Below are positions 23,533 through 31,059 of a DNA stretch of 32,759 nt, one piece after another. The stretch is from CAYMUC01 sp964471865 (GTDB lineage: Bacteria > Actinomycetota > Acidimicrobiia > Acidimicrobiales > Ilumatobacteraceae), in NCBI GenBank assembly GCA_964471865.1, contig CAYYHU010000024.1, positions 1-32,759 of the forward strand, read 5' to 3'. A model generated the notes under the pieces. That model worked only from the letters and a program-made list of their open reading frames with translations. It had not been told where the DNA came from and made no database searches. The position numbers and the translations under genes were made by a program. Position 1 is the stretch's first letter. Every line of letters starts with the position of its first letter.

Positions 23533-24186
23533 TCACTTCTTCTTCTTCGACTGCGGCTTGGCCGCCTTACCACCGCGCACCGGGCCCCGACGACGGGACT
23601 TGCGCGGCGCTGAACTGCCGTCGGTCTTGAACGGGAAGCCGAACGCATCGAGCAGCGCCTTACCGGCCTCATCGGTCTCCGCGGTGGTCACGATCGTGAT
23701 GTCCATTCCCCGAGGAGTGTCGACCTTGTCGTAGTCGATCTCGGGAAACACCGTCTGGTCGGCGAGACCGAAGGTGTAGTTGCCATGGCCATCCCAGGAC
23801 CAAGCGGGCAGACCCCGGAAGTCTCGGATACGAGGGATCGCCACGGCGATGACCCGATCGAGGAACTCCCACATGCGATCGCCGCGCAGGGTGACCTTGG
23901 CGCCAATCGACTGGCCTTCACGCAGCTTGAAACCGGCGATCGATTTACGAGCCTTGGTCACCACGGGCTTTTGACCGGTGATGACCGTCAACTCGGCAAC
24001 GGCGGCTTCGAGTTGGGAAGGCTGCTGGGTAGCACGGCCCACACCCATGTTCACGACGATCTTGTCGAACTTGGGGACCTGCATCACATTGGCCAGGCCC
24101 AACTGGTCCTTGAGCGCCGAGCGAACCTCGGCGTCATAGCGCGCCCGCAAGCGGGGCGTCGTCCGAGTCGTATCAACCATCGTCAT
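23533..24186 (-). CDS. rplE: Ribosomal protein L5 (uL5) with basic C-terminal tail
   Basis: A 217-residue 5S rRNA-binding protein; L5 usually has about 180-187. Core motifs are LMQVPKFDKIVVNMGVG-like (NVMQVPKFDKIVVNMG), TGQKPVVTKARKSIAGFKLR, VTLRGDRMWEFLDRVIA, FRGLPAWSWDGHGNYTFGLA and MDITIVTTAETDEAGKALLD. After the core come about 28 residues rich in Lys, Arg and Ser (GSSAPRKSRRRGPVRGG, then a lysine run). The ATG at 24186 overlaps the rplX stop by one base; an in-frame ATG at 24180 is an alternative. Confidence 0.97.
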   Translation of the reverse strand: MTMVDTTRTTPRLRARYDAEVRSALKDQLGLANVMQVPKFDKIVVNMGVGRATQQPSQLEAAVAELTVITGQKPVVTKARKSIAGFKLREGQSIGAKVTLRGDRMWEFLDRVIAVAIPRIRDFRGLPAWSWDGHGNYTFGLADQTVFPEIDYDKVDTPRGMDITIVTTAETDEAGKALLDAFGFPFKTDGSSAPRKSRRRGPVRGGKAAKPQSKKKK

Positions 24187-24488
24187 CAGATCACCTCACC
24201 AGTCCGCTTGGCGATCCGCACCTTGGTTCCGTCCTCGAGGATCCGGTACCCGACCCGGGTCGGCTCACCCTTGTGAAGCAGCATCACATTCGATGCATCC
24301 ATCGGCATGTCCTTGTCGATGATCCCGCCGGGATTCGTCGCCGAGGTCGGCTTTTGGTGCTTCTTGGCGATGTTCACGCCAGCCACGATGACCTTGTTGT
24401 CCTTGGGAAGGACGCGGATCACCTCGCCGGTGGCTCCCCGGTCCTTGCCCGAGATCACCATCACGGTGTCACCTTTGCGCAACTTCAT
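24186..24488 (-). CDS. rplX: Ribosomal protein L24 (uL24)
   Basis: A 100-residue assembly-initiating protein with the KOW motif MKLRKGDTVMVISGKDRGAT and the sequence VIVAGVNIAKKHQKPT, NPGGIIDKDMPMDASNVML. I prefer the ATG at 24488 (GGAGG about 10 bases upstream); a GTG at 24494 would overlap rplN as GTGA and add two residues. Confidence 0.97.
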   Translation of the reverse strand: MKLRKGDTVMVISGKDRGATGEVIRVLPKDNKVIVAGVNIAKKHQKPTSATNPGGIIDKDMPMDASNVMLLHKGEPTRVGYRILEDGTKVRIAKRTGEVI

Positions 24489-24490
24489 GG

Positions 24491-24859
24491 TCACAACACC
24501 TCCGGTGCCAGCGACACGATTCGCATGAAACGCTTGTCGCGCAGTTCGCGTCCTACAGGGCCAAAGATGCGGGTCCCGCGAGGGGTCAGATCATCCTTGA
24601 TCAGCACCGCTGCGTTCTCGTCGAAACGGATGTAGCTGCCGTCGGGACGACGCTTCTCTTTCTTCGTGCGCACCACGACGCACTTGACCACATCACCCTT
24701 CTTGACGCCGGCGCCAGGCAGAGCGTCTTTCACGGTGGCGATGAAGACATCGCCGATCGAGGCATACCGCCGGCGAGTACCGCCGAGCACCTTGATGACG
24801 AGGACCTCTTTGGCGCCACTGTTGTCAGCGACGCGCAGGCGACTCTCTTGCTGGATCAT
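24491..24859 (-). CDS. rplN: Ribosomal protein L14 (uL14)
   Basis: A 122-residue protein at the subunit interface. It starts MIQQESRLRVADNSGAKEVL and has VIKVLGGTRRRYASIGDVFI, GDVVKCVVVRTKKEKRRPDG, SYIRFDENAAVLI and TRIFGPVGRELRDKRFMRIV, all canonical. Its ATG overlaps the rpsQ stop as ATGA. Confidence 0.98.
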   Translation of the reverse strand: MIQQESRLRVADNSGAKEVLVIKVLGGTRRRYASIGDVFIATVKDALPGAGVKKGDVVKCVVVRTKKEKRRPDGSYIRFDENAAVLIKDDLTPRGTRIFGPVGRELRDKRFMRIVSLAPEVL

Positions 24860-25131
24860 CGGGCACGCTCCAGGATCTCCACCACGCGCCAGCGCTTGGT
24901 CTTGGACATCGGACGAGTCTCCATGACCCGAACGCGGTCACCGACGTTGACGTCGTTGGCCTCGTCATGGGCGTAGAGCTTCTTGGTCCGCAGCACGAAC
25001 TTCGCGTACTTCGGATGGCGCACCCGTTCGACCACGGCGATCACCGCGGTCTGGTTCATCTTGTTCGACACCACGATGCCGTCGCGCACTTTGCGCGTCG
25101 AGCGTTCCGTGGCCGTGGTCGAGTCCGACAT
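24856..25131 (-). CDS. rpsQ: Ribosomal protein S17 (uS17)
   Basis: A 91-residue OB-fold protein. After a short charged N-terminus it shows RKVRDGIVVSNKMNQTAVIA, VERVRHPKYAKFVLRTKKLY, AHDEANDVNVGDRVRVMETR and PMSKTKRWRVVEILERA, all family-typical. It lies 8 bases after rpmC. Confidence 0.98.
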   Translation of the reverse strand: MSDSTTATERSTRKVRDGIVVSNKMNQTAVIAVVERVRHPKYAKFVLRTKKLYAHDEANDVNVGDRVRVMETRPMSKTKRWRVVEILERAR

Positions 25132-25139
25132 CGTGTTCC

Positions 25140-25361
25140 TCAGCTCTTCGCAGCGGCTTCAGCCGCCTGGATCTCACGGGCCCGGATCTCGGTATTGATC
25201 CGGGCGATCTGACGGCGGGCTTCAACGAGGGCCGCCGTGTTGTCGAGCTGACCCGTCGCATTGCGGAAGCGGAGGTTCAGCGATTCCTGCTTGGTCTGGC
25301 GCAGTTCGTCGACGAGGGCGCTCAAATCGAGGCCGCGCAATTCTTCGGGGCTGAGAGCCAT
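25140..25361 (-). CDS. rpmC: Ribosomal protein L29 (uL29)
   Basis: A 73-residue two-helix protein at the exit tunnel. MALSPEELRGLDLSALVDEL is followed by the signature KQESLNLRFRNATGQLDNTA and ARRQIARINTEIRAREIQAA. Its start is one base past the rplP stop, so translation is probably coupled. Confidence 0.97.
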   Translation of the reverse strand: MALSPEELRGLDLSALVDELRQTKQESLNLRFRNATGQLDNTAALVEARRQIARINTEIRAREIQAAEAAAKS

Positions 25362-25362
25362 C

Positions 25363-25779
25363 TCAGATCACCTCTTCACGACTGATGACCCGAGCCTTGA
25401 TCGGCAGCTTCTGCACCGCGCGCTCCATGGCGGCGCGGGCCTGCTCCGGGTTCGGGAAGGACAACTCGAACAGAATCCGACCGGGCTTGACGACCGCCAC
25501 CCAGAACTCGGGGTTGCCCTTGCCCGATCCCATACGGGTCTCGGCGGGCTTCTTGGTCACCGGCTTGTCAGGGAACACGTTGATCCAGACCTTGCCACCT
25601 CGCTTGATGTGGCGGGTCATCGCAATACGAGCAGCTTCGATCTGGCGAGCAGTCAGCCAGCCCGGCTCGAGAGCTTGGATCCCGTACTCACCGAACGACA
25701 ACGAGGCTCCACCCTTGGTGAGGCCCTTGGTGCGTCCCCGATGGTGCTTACGGTGTTTGATCTTTCTCGGCATCAACAT
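25363..25779 (-). CDS. rplP: Ribosomal protein L16 (uL16)
   Basis: A 138-residue protein that helps position A-site tRNA. It starts MLMPRKIKHRKHHRGRTKGL, then GYGIQALEPGWLTARQIEAA-like core (EYGIQALEPGWLTARQIEA), RAMTRHIKRGGKVWI-like (RIAMTRHIKRGGKVWINVFP), KPAETRMGSGKGNPEFWVAV and VKPGRILFE. The ATG at 25779, rather than that at 25773, has GAGG at acceptable distance and matches the usual actinobacterial MLI/MPR start. Confidence 0.98.
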   Translation of the reverse strand: MLMPRKIKHRKHHRGRTKGLTKGGASLSFGEYGIQALEPGWLTARQIEAARIAMTRHIKRGGKVWINVFPDKPVTKKPAETRMGSGKGNPEFWVAVVKPGRILFELSFPNPEQARAAMERAVQKLPIKARVISREEVI

Positions 25780-25785
25780 GGCGGA

Positions 25786-26667
25786 TCAGTCCTCGTCAGC
25801 ACGAAAGTGCGGGGTCTCGTTGCCCTCGTGGAGGCGACGTTCGATGTCTTCCTCCTCGGCGAGCAGGCGCTCGAGTTCGGGATCGGCTTCCTTCAGCAAC
25901 GGCGACGCCTCGGCTTCGGCCTCGGCCTCAGCACCACGACGGGCGCTCGAGGACACCACCTTGCGCGGGGCGCCCTGACCTGAGGTCTCCCCCACGGCCA
26001 TAGCCGCCTCACGGGCGATCTTGTCTTCGTTGCGGGACCGGTACGGCTGTTCGCCGCGATACAACCACACCTTGACACCCACACGACCCGAGGTCGTACG
26101 GGCCTCCCGGAAGCCGTAATCGATATCGGCGCGCAGCGTATGCAGCGGCACGCGGCCTTCGCGGTACCACTCGGTGCGGCTCATCTCGGCTCCACCGAGA
26201 CGGCCCGAGCACTGCACGCGGATGCCCTGGGCGCCAGCCTTTTGGGCGTTTTGAACCGCACGCTTCATCGCCCGACGGAACGCGATTCGGTTCACGAGCT
26301 GATCAGCGACACCCTGGGCGATGAGAGCAGCATCGAGTTCGGGCTGCTTGATCTCAACGATGTTCAGCTGTACGCGGGGGTTGCCGGTGATCTTGGTCAG
26401 ACCGGCCCGCAATTCGTCGGCCTTCGCGCCGCGTCGTCCGATCACGATGCCCGGACGAGCCGTGTGGACATCCACTCGCGCCTTGTCACGGGTGCGCTCG
26501 ATCTCGATCCGGCTGATCGCCGCATCGGGAAGCGCCTCCATGATGAAATCGCGGATCTTCCAGTCCTCGGTGAGGTAGTCCTTGTACTCGCGCTCAGAGA
26601 ACCACCGGCTCTTCCAGTCCGTGGTGACTCCGAGGCGGAAACCGTAGGGGTTGACCTTCTGACCCAT
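25786..26667 (-). CDS. rpsC: Ribosomal protein S3 (uS3) with charged C-terminal extension
   Basis: A 293-residue protein at the mRNA entry tunnel. MGQKVNPYGFRLGVTTDWKS opens the protein, and the KH domain holds IVIGRRGAKADELRAGLTKI. The C-terminal S3 domain has GAQGIRVQCSGRLGGAEMSR, EWYREGRVPLHTLRADIDYG and GRVGVKVWLYRGE. About 75 residues then follow, turning strongly acidic (EAEAEAEA, EEEDIERR, RADED). Bacterial S3 is typically 210-280 residues long. It starts 2 bases after rplV. Confidence 0.98.
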   Translation of the reverse strand: MGQKVNPYGFRLGVTTDWKSRWFSEREYKDYLTEDWKIRDFIMEALPDAAISRIEIERTRDKARVDVHTARPGIVIGRRGAKADELRAGLTKITGNPRVQLNIVEIKQPELDAALIAQGVADQLVNRIAFRRAMKRAVQNAQKAGAQGIRVQCSGRLGGAEMSRTEWYREGRVPLHTLRADIDYGFREARTTSGRVGVKVWLYRGEQPYRSRNEDKIAREAAMAVGETSGQGAPRKVVSSSARRGAEAEAEAEASPLLKEADPELERLLAEEEDIERRLHEGNETPHFRADED

Positions 26668-26669
26668 GC

Positions 26670-27356
26670 TCAGACCTCGTCCTTCTTCGCGTCCTCGTCA
26701 CCGTCGTCGCTGGCTGCAGCATCCTCGACGTCCTCGGTTGCTTCGACCTCGGCCGGGGTCTCTTCGGTCTCGACGACCTCGGTCTCGACGACCTCGGTCT
26801 CCTCGACGAGATCCTCAACGGTCTCGTTCTCTACGGACTCGCTCGACTCATCGGTGGCGCCGGCCCGCTGGGCGGCGCGCTGACGGCTGCGCTCGACTCG
26901 GGCTCGACGATCCGTCGAGGCCCTCGACCGTCCGCCGCGCTCCGCTCGCGCTTCGACGATCGCCAAGCGCTCATCGCTCATCGTGTCGACGATCACGGTG
27001 ATGTGACAGGTGCGCTTGTTGATCCGTCCAGCACGACCCCGGGCTCGGGGGCGGAACCGCTTGAGGGTGGGACCCTCATCGGCGTAGCAGGCCACCACGA
27101 ACAGCGCATCGGCATCGAGATCATCGTTGTTGACCGCATTGGCCACGGCCGAGGCCAAGACCTTGCGAACCTCGCGTGCGGCTTCACGTTCGGTGAGTTG
27201 CAGCACCTCATCGGCGTTACGCACCGGAAGGTCACGAATCAGATCCAACACGACTCGCGCCTTGGATGCCGACATGCGCACGTAACGGGCACTCGCCCGG
27301 GTGCCGCGCCGCTCTCCGGCGACGGTCGACTTCTCGTTCAACTTCGGACCGGTCAT
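26670..27356 (-). CDS. rplV: Ribosomal protein L22 (uL22) with long acidic tail
   Basis: A 228-residue protein, about double the usual 110-130. The normal core spans residues 18-130: RASARYVRMSASKARVVLDL, EREAAREVRKVLASAVANAV, FRPRARGRAGRINKRTCHIT. After a basic segment (about 138-166) the last 60 residues are extremely acidic, with repeated VVETE units and DDGDEDAKKDE at the end. The core hairpin lines the exit tunnel, so the tail probably projects from the ribosome surface. The ATG overlaps the rpsS stop by one base. No frameshift is seen. Confidence 0.97.
   Translation of the reverse strand: MTGPKLNEKSTVAGERRGTRASARYVRMSASKARVVLDLIRDLPVRNADEVLQLTEREAAREVRKVLASAVANAVNNDDLDADALFVVACYADEGPTLKRFRPRARGRAGRINKRTCHITVIVDTMSDERLAIVEARAERGGRSRASTDRRARVERSRQRAAQRAGATDESSESVENETVEDLVEETEVVETEVVETEETPAEVEATEDVEDAAASDDGDEDAKKDEV
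26764..26800. repeat. 15-base tandem repeat inside rplV
   Basis: Two exact copies of CGACGACCTCGGTCT follow a 7-base partial copy (TCGGTCT). They encode the TEVVE-type repeats in the acidic tail of L22. Slippage at this repeat would add or remove five residues without shifting frame. Confidence 0.85.
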
Positions 27357-27640
27357 CAGCGTCGACCCTTCGCGCCCTTCTCCTGGCCGGCGTGGAACTT
27401 GAAGGTCCGCGTCGGCGAGAACTCACCCAGCTTGTGACCGACCATCGACTCGGTCACGTACACCGGAACATGCTTGCGTCCGTCGTGCACCGCGATCGTG
27501 TGGCCGACCATGTCGGGGATGATCGTGGAACGACGGGACCAGGTCTTGACGACCTTCTTGTCATTGGATGCGTTGAGAGCATCGATCTTGCGAAGCAAGT
27601 GCTCGTCGACGAAGGGGCCCTTCTTGAGGCTGCGGGACAT
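27356..27640 (-). CDS. rpsS: Ribosomal protein S19 (uS19)
   Basis: A 94-residue head protein. MSRSLKKGPFVDEHLLRKID is followed by KVVKTWSRRSTIIPDMVGHT and the signature IAVHDGRKHVPVYVTESMVG, HKLGEFSPTRTF. It sits 15 bases after rplB and overlaps rplV by one base. Confidence 0.98.
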   Translation of the reverse strand: MSRSLKKGPFVDEHLLRKIDALNASNDKKVVKTWSRRSTIIPDMVGHTIAVHDGRKHVPVYVTESMVGHKLGEFSPTRTFKFHAGQEKGAKGRR

Positions 27641-27655
27641 CTCGAGATCCTCCGA

Positions 27656-28492
27656 TCACCGACGGCCTTTGCCGGTACGACGCCGGCGAACGATCAACGA
27701 CTGCGACGGCTTGTTGGTGTCGCGGGTACGGCCCTCAGGCTTGCCCCACGGCGACACCGCCGGACGACCACCCGAGGTCTTACCTTCACCACCGCCGAGG
27801 GGGTGGTCCACGGGGTTCATGGCCACACCGCGGGTCTGGGGACGAACGCCCTTCCAGCGGTTACGACCGGCTTTACCGATCTTGATCAACTCGTGCTCGG
27901 AGTTGCCGACCTCACCAACGGAGGCCCGGCAATCGATGAGCACGCGACGCATCTCTGTCGAGGGCAAGCGCAGGGTGGCGTGATCGCCGTCCTTAGCCAC
28001 CACCTGGGCCGCCATACCAGCAGAACGGGCCATCTTGCCGCCCTGACCGGGACGCAACTCGACGTTGTGAACCGTGGTCCCCACCGGGATGTAGCGCAGG
28101 GGCAAGGCGTTACCGGGCTTGATGTCGGCGCCCTGACCACTCGAGACGACGTCGCCGACCTTGAGACCACGGGGAGCCAAGATGTACGCCTTGGTTCCAT
28201 CCGCGTAATGCAACAACGCGATCCGGCAGGTGCGGTTCGGGTCGTATTCGATCGTGGCGACCTTGGCGGGAACTCCGTCCTTGGTGCGCTTGAAGTCGAT
28301 GATGCGGTACTGCCGCTTGTGCCCGCCACCACGGTGACGCGACGTCTTGCGCCCGTAGGCGTTACGTCCACCGGTACGGGGGCGAGGAGCGAGGAGTGAC
28401 TTCTCCGGTGACGAGGCGGTGATGTCGGAGAAGTCCGACACCGTCTGGAATCGCCGACCGGGGCTCGTGGGCTTGCGCTTGCGAATGGCCAT
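27656..28492 (-). CDS. rplB: Ribosomal protein L2 (uL2)
   Basis: A 278-residue protein essential for subunit association and peptidyl-transferase centre structure. Typical parts are MAIRKRKPTSPGRR, GRNAYGRKTSRHRGGGHKRQ, YRIIDFKRTKDGVPAKVATI, IPVGTTVHNVELRPGQGGKM, SAGMAAQVVAKDG and the catalytic-site loop MNPVDHPLGGGEGKTSGGRP. It follows rplW by 12 bases. Confidence 0.98.
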   Translation of the reverse strand: MAIRKRKPTSPGRRFQTVSDFSDITASSPEKSLLAPRPRTGGRNAYGRKTSRHRGGGHKRQYRIIDFKRTKDGVPAKVATIEYDPNRTCRIALLHYADGTKAYILAPRGLKVGDVVSSGQGADIKPGNALPLRYIPVGTTVHNVELRPGQGGKMARSAGMAAQVVAKDGDHATLRLPSTEMRRVLIDCRASVGEVGNSEHELIKIGKAGRNRWKGVRPQTRGVAMNPVDHPLGGGEGKTSGGRPAVSPWGKPEGRTRDTNKPSQSLIVRRRRTGKGRR

Positions 28493-28504
28493 GATGGTTC
28501 GGTC

Positions 28505-28795
28505 CTAGTTCTGGAACAGCGGGATCTCGTCGCCGGGGGCGAGAGTCACGATCGCTCGTTTGGTGTCGGGGCGCTGGCCCATGCGGTTGGTGCGGCGGCC
28601 GCGCTTGGCCTTGCCCTTACGGTTCAACGTGTTGACGCTCACGACCCGCACACCCCAGATCTGCTGGACGGCGTCATGGATCTCGGGCTTCGAGGCGCTC
28701 GGATGGACACGGAACGTGTACACACCCTGCTCCATCAGCGCGTAGCTCTTCTCAGAGACCACCGGTTCGATGATCACGTCGCGGGGGTCTTTCAT
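28505..28795 (-). CDS. rplW: Ribosomal protein L23 (uL23)
   Basis: A 96-residue tunnel-exit protein, docking site for trigger factor and SRP. MKDPRDVIIEPVVSEKSYAL, YTFRVHPSASKPEIHDAVQQ, VVSVNTLNRKGKAKRGRRTN and RAIVTLAPGDEI are all canonical. The ATG overlaps the rplD stop (ATGA), implying coupled translation. Confidence 0.98.
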   Translation of the reverse strand: MKDPRDVIIEPVVSEKSYALMEQGVYTFRVHPSASKPEIHDAVQQIWGVRVVSVNTLNRKGKAKRGRRTNRMGQRPDTKRAIVTLAPGDEIPLFQN

Positions 28796-29430
28796 GCGGC
28801 ACCGTCCTGAACGACGGCCTTCCCTGCCGTGGGCAGGGTGGCGGTGGTGAACACGATCGAGTCGTTGCAGAGAACGTCGTAGGCGTTGAGCTCACCGGGT
28901 TCGATGAGTTGGACCTCGGGGAGGTTGCGGAAACTGCGGATCGCACCGAGATCATCGCGAGCGACCACGATCAAGGTCCGACCCTCACATCCCAGCGAGG
29001 ACAAGAGCGCCTTGGCGGCTTTGGTCGACGGCGTCTCGAAGTTCCAGGAGTCGACGACGAGGACCTTGCCCTCAGCCGCCCGATCCGACAGAGCCGAGAC
29101 CAGCGCGAGTCGCACCATTTTCTTCGGAGTGCGCTGGGCGTAGCTACGAGGCTTGGGGCCCAACGCCACACCACCGCCCGAGAAATGCGGGGCTCGCGTC
29201 GAGCCCTGCCGGGCGTTACCGGTGCCCTTCTGCTTGTACGGCTTCTTTCCGCCACCAGAGACCTCGGCGCGGGTCTTGGTGCTTTGGGTCCCCGCCCGCC
29301 GCTTGGCCAACTGGGCGGTCACGACCTGATGCATCACCGGCACGTTGGGCTGCACCCCGAAGACGGCATCGTCGAGAGCGACGGTACCCGAGGCCGCACC
29401 CGCAGCGCTGTAGAGCTTGCCTTCAGCCAC
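28792..29430 (-). CDS. rplD: Ribosomal protein L4 (uL4)
   Basis: A 212-residue protein with the tunnel loop KTRAEVSGGGKKPYKQKGTG, NARQGSTRAPHFSGGGVALG and PKPRSYAQRTPKKMVRLALV. I start it at GTG 29430 because AAGGGA lies 8 bases upstream; a TTG at 29436 that overlaps the rplC stop is the alternative. L4 is the classical autoregulator of the S10 operon in gamma-proteobacteria; the leader ahead of rplC here is a candidate target, by inference only. Confidence 0.97.
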   Translation of the reverse strand: MAEGKLYSAAGAASGTVALDDAVFGVQPNVPVMHQVVTAQLAKRRAGTQSTKTRAEVSGGGKKPYKQKGTGNARQGSTRAPHFSGGGVALGPKPRSYAQRTPKKMVRLALVSALSDRAAEGKVLVVDSWNFETPSTKAAKALLSSLGCEGRTLIVVARDDLGAIRSFRNLPEVQLIEPGELNAYDVLCNDSIVFTTATLPTAGKAVVQDGAA

Positions 29431-29432
29431 GA

Positions 29433-30071
29433 TCAACGTCCCTTCACCGCGTTGCGAACGATCACGACACCACCGTTGGGGCCCGGAACCGAACCCTTGA
29501 CGAGCAGCAGATTGCGCTCCGTGTCGGCCTGAACCACCTCGAGATTCAGCGTCGTCACCTGCTCATTGCCCATGTGCCCGGCCATGCGCAGGCCCTTGAA
29601 GACTCGACCGGGGAACGAGCAGGCTCCCACCGAGCCCGGGGCCCGATGCTTCTTGTGGTTACCGTGCGACGCGCCCTGGCCCGAGAAGTTGTGGCGCTTC
29701 ATCGTTCCTGCGAAGCCCTTGCCCCGGCTCACGGCGGTGACATCGACCTTCTCTCCCGCCTCGAGCACGTTCACACCGATTTCCTGGCCGACGTCGAAGC
29801 CGTCGACGGAGTCGAGACGCAACTCGACGAGACGCTTTCCGGGCGCCACACCGGCCGCTGCGAAGTGCCCGGCCTCGGGCCGGTTCAACTTCTTCGCATC
29901 CCGATGTCCATAGGTCACTTGCACCGCGCTGTATCCATCACGCTCACCGGTCTTGACCTGGACGACACGGGCAGGTTCGACGCGCAGCACCGTGACAGGA
30001 ATGATGCGGTTGTCAGCACCCCAGATCTGGGTCATGCCGACTTTTTCTCCCACGATCGCTTTTTGTGCCAT
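29433..30071 (-). CDS. rplC: Ribosomal protein L3 (uL3)
   Basis: A 212-residue protein that starts the large ribosomal cluster here. MAQKAIVGEKVGMTQIWGAD opens it and the long loop reaching the peptidyl-transferase centre reads RGKGFAGTMKRHNFSGQGAS, HGNHKKHRAPGSVGACSFPG, RVFKGLRMAGHMG. The ATG at 30071, preceded by GGAAGAGG, is preferred over one at 30101. Unusually, rpsJ is not immediately upstream; a promoter and structured leader are. Confidence 0.98.
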   Translation of the reverse strand: MAQKAIVGEKVGMTQIWGADNRIIPVTVLRVEPARVVQVKTGERDGYSAVQVTYGHRDAKKLNRPEAGHFAAAGVAPGKRLVELRLDSVDGFDVGQEIGVNVLEAGEKVDVTAVSRGKGFAGTMKRHNFSGQGASHGNHKKHRAPGSVGACSFPGRVFKGLRMAGHMGNEQVTTLNLEVVQADTERNLLLVKGSVPGPNGGVVIVRNAVKGR

Positions 30072-30091
30072 GTCGGCAGCCTCTTCCTCGG

Positions 30092-30107
30092 GACCCGTCA
30101 CCGGGTC
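30092..30107 (-). promoter_or_regulatory. Leader hairpin next to the rplC ribosome binding site
   Basis: GACCCG and CGGGTC form a perfect 6-bp stem with a 4-base loop. It ends about 20 bases before the rplC start codon, abutting the Shine-Dalgarno region. Confidence 0.4.
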
Positions 30108-30150
30108 GTTGCTTCTCCGGCGTTGGCGGCCACACGGGCCACTTCACGCT

Positions 30151-30183
30151 GATGCTCCGCTCGGCAACCGCCGGCGGAGCATC
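30151..30183 (-). promoter_or_regulatory. Strong hairpin in the rplC-operon leader
   Basis: Perfect 10-bp arms GATGCTCCGC and GCGGAGCATC enclose 13 bases, which can add three further G-C pairs around a bulged T. On the plus strand a GTTTTC run follows, so it would look like an intrinsic terminator there, but no plus-strand gene precedes it. On the minus strand it lies mid-leader, about 115 bases downstream of the predicted transcription start. It may be an attenuator or protein-binding site. Confidence 0.55.
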
Positions 30184-30246
30184 GTTTTCGGTTGTCGCCG
30201 GGAGGTCCCCATCGAAATGGGCGCAACCGGACGTCGGTTTCTGCTC

Positions 30247-30271
30247 GGAGTCCCAGCGGCCTGGAAACTCC
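30247..30271 (-). promoter_or_regulatory. First hairpin in the rplC-operon leader
   Basis: GGAGT/ACTCC and CCAG/CTGG stack with a small internal loop and a CGGC tetraloop. It would begin about 27 bases after the predicted transcription start. Confidence 0.4.
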
Positions 30272-30304
30272 CGTGCCGGGGGGTCCGACACGCACGAATA
30301 GAGA

Positions 30305-30333
30305 ATGCTACCGGCTGTCGAACGAGTTGCCAA
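30305..30333 (-). promoter_or_regulatory. Predicted promoter of the rplC-to-adk ribosomal operon
   Basis: TTGGCA (30333-30328) and TAGCAT (30310-30305) on the minus strand are separated by 17 bases: 5 of 6 and 4 of 6 consensus matches at ideal spacing. It overlaps the last codons of tetR. CGGTAGCAT is shared exactly with the rpmJ promoter. It would give a leader of about 225 bases. Confidence 0.65.
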
Positions 30334-30973
30334 GCCGATCCGGTGGCGGTGCATCGGGAGGCGGTTCGAGGCCGATGATCATGCGCTGAACGACATCGAT
30401 CCAGGCCTGCGAACTCGGAGCCAAGCCGACGGCGAGATCAGCGAGAATCAGCCCGAACATCGGGAACTCGAGCGCCACCGCCACCGCAGCCGGATCGAGC
30501 GAAGCATCGATGAGCTGGCGATCCTGGGCCTCCACCACGACATCCATCCAACCCTGGGTCAAACGACGTTGGAACGAGACCAAGGCATCATTGACCGTGG
30601 GATACCGGTCAGCGGCGGCCAGCGCCCGGACTCGCAGCCACCGCAACCGTCGCGCCTCGGAGTGATCGGGAGCGGTGAGGAGATCGTCCAAGCCGGCGGC
30701 GAACTCACTATCGCTGAGATCGGGATCCACCAAAGCGTTCAACTGGCGGATCTGACGTTCCACGAGGCTCGCGAACCATTCCAGATGAACCGCGACGATC
30801 AACTCTTCGCGATTGGCGAAATTCGAATACACCGCGCCCGTGGTCAAGCCCGCCCGCTCCACCACTTTGGCCAGGGTCAGGTTGTCCTCCCCCACCGCCG
30901 TGATCACATCGCGCGCCGCGCCCAGGAGACGTTCGCGCACCGACGGTGGGCGGACCTTGGGGCTTGGCGACAT
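30308..30973 (-). CDS. TetR/AcrR-family transcriptional regulator
   Basis: A 221-residue repressor-type protein. Residues 10-60 form the TetR DNA-binding domain: VRERLLGAARDVITAVGEDN, LTLAKVVERAGLTTGAVYSN and FANREELIVAVHLEW, matching the helix-turn-helix pattern of the family. The C-terminal ligand and dimer domain is all-helical and not diagnostic. It starts with ATG 86 bases after the HtrA-type gene in the same direction. Its 3' end contains the promoter for rplC, so its stop codon overlaps the -10 box. Target and ligand are unknown; autoregulation from the upstream gap is the default guess. Confidence 0.9.
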   Translation of the reverse strand: MSPSPKVRPPSVRERLLGAARDVITAVGEDNLTLAKVVERAGLTTGAVYSNFANREELIVAVHLEWFASLVERQIRQLNALVDPDLSDSEFAAGLDDLLTAPDHSEARRLRWLRVRALAAADRYPTVNDALVSFQRRLTQGWMDVVVEAQDRQLIDASLDPAAVAVALEFPMFGLILADLAVGLAPSSQAWIDVVQRMIIGLEPPPDAPPPDRLGNSFDSR

Positions 30974-31006
30974 GGAACGTCAAGGTACCAGTCGGTTCAG
31001 CGTGTT

Positions 31007-31019
31007 CGTCGTGACGACG
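31007..31019. promoter_or_regulatory. Possible TetR-type operator upstream of tetR
   Basis: CGTCGT-G-ACGACG is a perfect 13-base palindrome 34 bases upstream of the tetR start. GTTC and GAAC lie further out on either side. TetR-family repressors commonly bind such a palindrome beside their own gene; binding here is inference. Confidence 0.3.
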
Positions 31020-31059
31020 GCCTCGTGAACGCTGCGACTCGTCCACCGAACGAATCCGG

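Noticed and set aside
30151..30183. Hairpin plus T-run read as a plus-strand intrinsic terminator
   Set aside because: No plus-strand gene lies upstream of it; the structure is better placed as part of the minus-strand rplC leader, though a terminator for antisense transcripts cannot be excluded.
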